From: Melastoma dodecandrum
Taxonomy: Eukaryota; Streptophyta; Magnoliopsida; Myrtales; Melastomataceae
Length of the DNA: 64,000 nt
Assembly (NCBI GenBank): GCA_029817715.1
Contig: JARUPY010000321.1
Span: forward strand, 496,001 to 560,000
Direction of reading: 5' to 3'
The position numbers and the translations under genes are program-made. Below, one piece after another: positions 57,201 through 64,000 of this stretch. How positions within the stretch are numbered: position 1 is the first letter of the stretch; every line of letters starts with the position of its first letter. The notes beneath the pieces were generated by a model. It saw only the letters and a list, made by a program, of their open reading frames with translations, was not told the DNA's origin and did no database searches.

Positions 57201-59011
57201 AAATGCGCTGTCATTATGGATTATTGGAACATTTATTGATATGTCGGACCATCCGTTGCTAACAACATTGTTTGATTCATCACTGGTTCAACATTCACGA
57301 CTTCCTTTCATAAACAATTTATAAGTAGCATATTTTACCTCTTTGCTCACTGTGGACTAGGTGGTACATTTGTGAGGAGACAGCTCTATGCCTCTGGACA
57401 GGAATCTTGTACATTGCTTACCTGAAGGCTCATATAGCAGTCTCTTGGTAAGCTAAATTAAAATAAAAAAAATAAAAAAAAAATTGTCTTGTTCATCGGC
57501 ATATACTTCAATGAGTTCTTTGAAGTAGCTGTTTTTGGTATTAACTGGTCTTGACAAGAAGAAATGTCTAAAATGATGTTATCCAGGTGGAAGGACTTAG
57601 TCATGATACCGCTGCTGGTTTTTATGTTAATTTCCTTAATCTTTCTCATCCTCCTGCTACTTTTTCACAGGTTTGAGCCTATTCAATTTGATATCCTGCA
57701 TTTTCTTTTTCATTCTCTGTAGTTTTCCCTGTGCTGGTTTTAGTAGATTCAATCGCAGCATCCCAGATATTTGTGACATTGCTGGTCTCCTTTGGTTTTG
57801 CGGTCTCTTCTCGGTCTTGGCTTGATGAAATTGTTCCATCCTTGCTAGTTTCTCTATTGCCATGGCTGGAATTGGTAAAGATTTTGATTCAATCATGTAT
57901 GAATATGGTAGATTTAATATGTAATTCCGGCAGCATCACGTATTTTGCTCTGTGAGAGAGTTAATGTGAAAGAGGCTAAAAGCATTTCAAATCATTCATA
58001 AGTTGGCAGCTCTTTTTGTCTCACCATCTTTTATCGATTATCAATCTGAGCATTCATTCTTATCTAGAATCAATAGTCATGATAAAAGGACTGATCTAAA
58101 GAATTATGTTATACTTAAGGACCCTCTCATGACTATTGTCATAGGTAGTACATTTGTTTCTCCGATAAATTCTTGGTTCGGAAATAAGGAACGTGTATTT
58201 GACGACACGATTTGCTGGACAGATTTTTTTGCTGAAGTTAATTATTCTGTGTAATCATAGTTTCTTATCCGACTTTCTAACAAGGCTGATCTTATCACAA
58301 TCACTCAAACAAGAATCTTTTTAATTCCTGTGATTTTTTAAACTTTTAGTTGTTGAATGCTTCCCAGAAAGATCGAGTGCTTTCGGCCACTTGTGCTCAT
58401 ATATTTCTTATTTGCTGCAGCTACCTTATTCTCACTAATCAGACAACATATGAGCTTGTAAGAAGAAGGCGCATTCCCTATATGAGGTTAGTTGTTTATT
58501 TATCCTCTTGGATGGTATTAACTTGAATATGTGGCTTGATATTTTCTGTTTGAAGTTATAGCTGTCATGGCCGTGGTTAATTTTAGGAAGAATAGACGTA
58601 GATTATCTTAGGAAAGAATGTAGTTAAAATGTCATGTACATTTCAAAGCTATGTCATGTGCATGGATTTTGGAAAGATGTATGCGTTTGTTGTTAAAATG
58701 GATTGAAATGTGTGATCATGTGAGGCAGCATCGCATTTAGTCAATCATTTGAAATGAATTTTTTATTTATACCGAGAAAAAAAAAAGCACCAAATCTTTC
58801 ATACATGGGACTAAATAAAATGTAAATTAGCAGAGGAATTCCAGAAAGGGTTCATCCTTTCAGCAAGGGGATGTGCAGAAACTTGTACCAGTTTTGCTTT
58901 AGATGGAGCAGCATCTACGAGTTGGAGCAGCTGCCCACTACTCAGGAGTTAGAAGATAAGTCTAGACCATTTACTTGTCTGGATGCTTTAACCTGTCGCT
59001 GTTGTTGTTGA
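54287..59011 (+). CDS. PAT10: DHHC-type protein S-acyltransferase, PAT10-like
   Basis: Transfers palmitate to Cys of membrane-associated proteins; the Arabidopsis relative PAT10 acts at Golgi and tonoplast and modifies CBL calcium sensors. Eleven exons assembled by phase: 54287-54359, 54786-54900, 55200-55274, 55360-55423, 55526-55665, 56152-56185, 56504-56613, 57361-57447, 57587-57670, 58421-58486, 58834-59011 (1026 nt, 341 residues; family about 340). Order: SFPCLSDP near the N-terminus, membrane helices around residues 25-50 and 65-85, [10 protein letters not shown], then the zinc-binding Cys-rich domain [20 protein letters not shown] with the catalytic DHHC, QNH, two more membrane helices (one in [20 protein letters not shown]), and [14 protein letters not shown]. 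It ends in a Cys cluster, CRCCC, which may itself be acylated. All junctions are GT-AG. No defect seen. ATG 54287 is chosen because an earlier ATG (54267) stops at once. Confidence 0.93.
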
Positions 59012-61714
59012 CCTTCATTTATCGTTTGGGTCTTGGGGATTTAATCGTGATAAAAACTCGGGTGGAAGGAGTGCTTAGTGTAGATTATTGGACTGTTTGC
59101 TTTGAGGCAACAAAATGGAGGGCGTTCTGTTTAGTCCTTTGTGTTTATTATTGTCTTTGTTGTTTCTGGGTTTAGTTTTTCTTTCCCCTATTTTTTTTCT
59201 TTTTTTTTCTTTGGGGGGGGGATGCAAAAATGAGGATAGAAAGTTATGAAACCCCTTTCTGTTCATCCACGGGAGTGTGAACTGCAAATTCCACTGTCGC
59301 AGAGTGCTTTCTCTAGGAAATTTAAGATTGAAGATGAAAGTAGAGAAAGGGATTGACAATGCTACTAGTATTGTGATTTTTTTGATGGCGACGAATGGAA
59401 GGAACTGGGTTTCCTCCTTTTGGAAAAAAAGAAGAAAGAAGAGTTTTGGGTCGAATATGCCACTTTCCAGGACTAGAAATGTGGTAAAAGTTACCCATAA
59501 GCACAACATCTATTCGTGGATGGCTTTGTAAAGGAACTGTATTAATGATAATGATCGAACTAAAGTGGCCTGTGTGTTATGAAATGCAAGAGGAATGAAC
59601 AATGGTGTATATAGACTGTAGATAAAGGGCGGGGTATTTTGTCTGTTAATTTGTCTCATCAGCTTAAATTTATATTGTTTCTCAAATAGTATGATATGTA
59701 ATAAATAAAACTGGTTGTCACATGGGAGATAGTGTTGTCCAGAAGTCTGTCTGCTGGCTTCCTTTTATTTATTAATTAGTTGCAGCAAAACAGTTGATGT
59801 TTCGTCACGTATCGTCTTCTTCTTCTTTTATAAATAATATGTTTTTCTCCCTTATCTAGTTGCTTAGTTGTGAAGATATTGTAGGCAGCAGAAAAGTGGG
59901 GTCATGTGTTACGACGTGGCTCCTGAGATCATTGGGTTAGTTTATTGTAATTTTCCACTGGGGAATGATGCTTTCATGGGTAGGTGGGGATGTGCCGGGC
60001 GAGTTTTTGAGATTTCAAAATGCGTCATGACATTTTTCAATTAGGGAAAACACACGGCCTGTGTCGTGGTTGACCCGCCGGCACCCCTTTTAGCTGAGCC
60101 AATTTGTCCTCGTGGTCTCCTTAATTAGTTTTTGTTGATGCGTGGATGACCCGCTAATTTTTCCTTCTCTGAAGAAGGGCTACGATTGAAATTATTGGGC
60201 AGCGATTTTGATTGAGGCTGCATCTTCCGTCCCGACTTAGAGAGGATGAGGAATTTTAAAAATTTTGCACAAAAATCAGACTGAGTGGGCCATTGATCAG
60301 TCATCACGATTATGCAATGCAAAAGCAACCAGAACACCTGGGGAATTCACCCAATTCAATTGCAGCAGCAGCTGCTTTTTGCTGCATCGTATGAGTCTAC
60401 CCAGTTTCCCCCAAGAAGATACAAAAAAAACGTGGCTACTGAATCTGCTGAGATAAAAGGAAAGGAGATAAAAGGAAAACGTGGCTATTAATTGGTTTGT
60501 TTACTGTGAGCACCCAGTTTGATTCTGACTTGGTGATTGTGCAAAGGACTGAGGGGTTTCATCACTGCATTCCCTCTGAAGAAATTATCAATTTAACGTA
60601 ATTATGCCACAGTTTCAAGAATCATGGAACCGTCAATTTTTTTGTAGAAAGAAATGGTTATGAATGAGAAATTTGTTTTTTAACAAGACTCACAAAGTCG
60701 AGAGGCAATTACAGGCACGAAATGACCATTCGAGTCTGTTTATGCCAAAAGAAAAACGAATCAACCATGGTAATCAAGATCTACACAGTTTTGAAGAAAC
60801 ATGGGGAAGTGGGTGTGCTTCTTGCTGTACTAATATTTGGAGAAAACTGACTCCGTGATAGCGTTACCCATTCGTGGGCCTTTATCATTTTCTAATAAAA
60901 CAGAGGTGGTCTATCTTATGTTCGAGATCGTCCCAACGATTATGATCTTCCTTATTTTAGTTATGCTAGAGTACTACAATCTCTAAAACTAAATTTCTTG
61001 TATTTCATTCCACTTTTAGGTAATATTTAGTAATTAATTTAATAACCTAATAAAAATCTAAAACCTAAACCTATTGCCTAACATTAAACCAAACCATCGT
61101 AAACCCTAAACGTCACTAAACTTCAAATGTTAAACTGACTAGGATTAAACTCAAAATGATGTTGAATAAAAAATGTTGAATCAAAAAACGTCCTTAAATA
61201 TTCAACCATAAAGTATAAATTTTAATAATGTATTTTTTATTATTAAAGTAACTTTAGATTAGTAATAATAAAAGATGACCAGAGAGTCTTATGGAACCGG
61301 AAGAAAAAAACTACGATCCATAATAATGAAAGAAAGACAAAAACCATTGCAATCAGAACACGCATTTGAATTGTGATGACATCTCATTTATTAAGTAAAG
61401 AAAGAAGGTAGACAAATGATAGCCGAATCCCAATTTGGTATTGGGAACTGTGACTAACTCTCATTACACTGTCAAATGTTTGTTTTCGAATTGAAATACA
61501 AAAATATTAGGGAAGCAACCAAAATGAGGGAGTCGCTCCTTACATTTATTTTCTTGATTCGTCATCGTCATCATCCCTTCATGTGACGCTCTCTGTCGGT
61601 TTCCAATGAGTTTGTCGGGGAAATATAAAAGTCACCTGTAATGTTTGTTACCAAATCAGCTGTACACCACCAATGGCTGTTTGTTGTTGTACACACCTCC
61701 TTCTCCTTCGTTCG
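59012..61714. other. Spacer between the convergent PAT10-like and cyclin genes
   Basis: Contains the PAT10 3' UTR (AATAAATAAA at about 59699-59708 is a candidate poly(A) signal, far downstream) and AT-rich DNA. A 435-bp minus-strand frame (59075-59509) has no domain. Around 61060-61130 are short telomere-like phrases (TAAACCCTAAACG), too few to call a telomere repeat. Confidence 0.4.
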
Positions 61715-64000
61715 TTATTGTTGTAGGATGAAGACCGGCGGATCGCATTTGGAGCTGTACCCGAACTTCGACGTGCAGTACTTCCTATGGACACCCGTCA
61801 GCCTCCCAGTCGATGCCCTCTGGTGCAACCCCACGATCATTCTCGAGCACTCCCTGCACACCCCGCTGAAAATTGTCATTTCCACCACCACGAATTGCCG
61901 TAAAGCCCTGATCCAAAATCGAGAGAACAGCGAGGATATTTTTACGAGAGGTCGTGTTCGGAGTAGTTGGCATGCCACTCGCACGTTTTGCTCCATTGCC
62001 TGAATCCATAGAGGCTGCACTGTGCGGTGTAGACCGAGGCTGCGGCCAAGAGTGAGGGCTGGAACCTCAACATCTCGTACTCCACCAGGCACAGCTCCAG
62101 CAGGAAGAACGAGAGCTGCTCTAGCTGCACATCCGGGGTACAAAAATCTCATCAATCATTAATAACTTAACCCCTGACACGACGAGACGTCAGTCACTAC
62201 AGAACCAACCTTTGTTCCCGACTCGGCGGCCTTGAGGAACCGCCGAAGGAACACGTACGGAGTTGGCAACGACATGCTGAACTGTAGTGTGTTCAGCACC
62301 AAGCTTTCCTGCAAATAATTTTCTAATCACAAACATGCCTAGCATATTAAACTCTCCGAGTTATCCCACAATAATTATCTCGGACGATTCAAACCAATCT
62401 CTGTAGTTCAAATGATAGAGCCTTACCATTTCGAGGATTTCCTTCCTGCAATAGGCATTGTCCGAGATCAGCACCAGATCCTCAACAACGGGGACGGACA
62501 CCTCCTCGTACTTGCAAGCCAACAACATCGCGACCAAACCCACCAGTTGGAGCTTCTTCCTTACGACGGGCTGCTGCGACAGGAACCTGTCTATTATGTT
62601 CACCGTTAGGAACAACGTCTCCGGCATCAGCCCAAACTTATCATGGACCTGTCCATGAATTTCAAGATCTCAGTGATATGAAAAAGAGAGAAAATGAAGA
62701 GCATCGCCCCGCGTGAGTTTGTCCGAAATACCTCGATGAGCCAGTCAACGAGTATGGCCCTCATCTTCTCGTTAATGTCTGCTTGCCTTGCCATGTAATC
62801 CGGTGGAACGCAACTAAGGCCCTGCTTCGGAATAATTAGTCGGCAATCGAAAATCGTCAGAAGGAATAATTACCAAATTTTACTTGGCGTGAAGAAAATT
62901 CAAATAAAAAGTTACCTCAATCTTCCTGTAGTGAGAGTAAAGATCCTCAACATACTCAATAGCTGCCAATTGATTGTTCTTATCATTGCAATCAATGTCA
63001 ATGATTGGTTCCTCCTCCTCCTCCTCTTCCTCTTCCTCATTGATGATATCTTCCATCACAACTTCTTCCTGAAAAGAATTTTTTTACAAGGAAACTTTTT
63101 CAAATTAACAAATAATCTATTCATTATTCATCCCCGTTTGGCATTTACTGATTGATACGATTCGAGTTTGTTAGTTAGTAATTGAACGATTGGTCATCGT
63201 TATTACCATCTGGTTTTCTTCGGGGTTGTTGTCTGGCTTCGAGGGCAGCGGGGATTCTAAAAACATGGGCTCCGGGGGGCAGTCCCCGTCTGCGTCGACG
63301 AAGATGCAGTCTCCAAATTCGTTGTTCTCCGGAACCGTCTTCGCCTTCTTTGCTTCCTTCAGATTTAATTAAGCATTTTGATTAAATCAAACTGCAGTAG
63401 GCCCTTTTCACTCATGACCGATCCGTGACCGCAGGGGACAGAACCAGGGGGATGCAGGCGAAGCAGGAATGATCCTACCTGAGTGGGGAGATACGGCGGC
63501 GAGCTCGCCAGTTGGGCCCCAAACTTCCTGAAAAACATCGATATCGACCGTTCAAGAAAAGGTGCCATCCGAATAAAGCAAAATTCGAGTAGCAGATTTA
63601 GAGTTGACCTGTCACTTTGCCTTGCAAGTCCAGATCCGAATTTTCGAAAATTCAAAAAGAGGAAAAAAAGAGTCAAGTTTAGTATAAGAAATCACACCTC
63701 GTGACTGGTGGTAGTCTGCTAGACCCATCCGCCACTGGTTTCTTCCCACGGAGCTCGTCTTTCCTGCCCAAAAAAAAATCAAATAAAAAATGCAGTCAGG
63801 AAGATACCATGGACGCGTCGAGCCGCGGAGGGAGCGGATGATAATAGGGGATTTACCCATCTCGCGGAAGTCCCCTCTTATGCTCCCTATTGGCGTTACT
63901 GTGGATCTCCCCGAGAACTCTGCTTGTCCGCACACCTACCTCCCGTCCGAACTTCCTCCCTGGTGGATGACGAAGAACGGAAAATCGAATCAAGAAACGC
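61715..64000 (-). CDS. CYCB2: Mitotic B2-type cyclin, 5' end beyond the window
   Basis: Activates CDK at G2/M. Ten exons are visible (minus strand): 64000/beyond-63857, 63763-63698, 63527-63479, 63356-63207, 63068-62916, 62821-62732, 62648-62427, 62308-62210, 62124-61946, 61853-61715. The cyclin box N-half reads [25 protein letters not shown] and [12 protein letters not shown]; the C-half reads [20 protein letters not shown] and [14 protein letters not shown], then [12 protein letters not shown] and [15 protein letters not shown] before TAA. HDKFGLM replaces the usual HxKFELM. An acidic run of 10 Glu (exon 63068-62916) precedes the box. In the first visible exon the destruction-box position reads [10 protein letters not shown], with Ser where the first Arg of RxxLxxIxN is expected. 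One acceptor (63357-63358) is AAG/G instead of CAG/G, chosen because it alone keeps the frame. B2 is preferred over B1 for the [20 protein letters not shown] stretch. Confidence 0.9.

Noticed and set aside
59075..59509. 144-codon minus-strand frame in the PAT10-cyclin spacer
   Set aside because: It runs through poly-T and poly-G tracts, is antisense to likely 3' UTR, and shows no domain.
61060..61130. Telomere-like CCCTAAA phrases
   Set aside because: Only a few degenerate units, no array; not an interstitial telomere block.

Overview
This is plant nuclear DNA, most likely from a eudicot. The evidence is intron-bearing genes with GT-AG splice sites, plant-specific families (XTH, plant B2-type cyclin, PPR-DYW, plant mobile domain), AT-rich spacers, and large amounts of Ty1/Copia and Ty3/Gypsy retrotransposon sequence. 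I cannot name the species from the sequence.

Genic edges. At 1-998 (+) lies the 3' end of a mitochondrial-type aldehyde dehydrogenase (ALDH2B family). It converges on a complete two-exon xyloglucan endotransglucosylase/hydrolase gene (2197-1139, -). On the right are a small three-exon DnaJ-type zinc-finger gene (51878-51282, -), a complete 11-exon DHHC S-acyltransferase of the PAT10 type (54287-59011, +) and a B2-type cyclin (minus strand, 61715 to beyond the window end). Exons of the last three were assembled by hand from splice sites and reading phase.

Repeat-rich middle (about 2.9-50 kb). A two-tier inverted-repeat (foldback) element lies at 2925-3745. A 2.5-kb deleted Copia element (7214-9755) is bracketed by a 215-bp direct duplication of its flank. 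Degenerate Gypsy pieces follow at 12.7-14.0 kb. At 14.8-19.4 kb a chromovirus-like front half is joined to a Tat-like back half. A Copia 3' end lies near 21.5-21.8 kb, and another chromovirus-like fragment occupies 46.4-49.6 kb, abutting a broken PPR-DYW gene.

The main object is a 21.2-kb Tat-lineage Gypsy element on the minus strand (24090-45246). It has 765-770 bp LTRs, a perfect 5-bp target duplication TGGCC, a PBS, a PPT, gag, protease, RT, two RNase H domains and integrase, all more or less broken. Its roughly 12-kb 3' region carries a sense-oriented plant-mobile-domain (PMD) ORF with possible introns, a possible CLASSY-like fragment, a stretch resembling a host promoter and leader, and an Ogre-like PBS remnant.

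Three AT-rich islands (6.1-6.8, 22.9-23.5 and 52.15-53.4 kb) are built from copies, in both orientations, of a self-complementary TTAGTAC/GTACTAA motif. The last has recognisable terminal inverted repeats. They look like a non-autonomous repeat family that I do not recognise.

I saw no rRNA genes, tRNA genes or CRISPR arrays. No previously undescribed enzymatic system could be established. The strongest unusual signals are the cargo of the giant element, the long duplication around the Copia element and the TTAGTAC islands.
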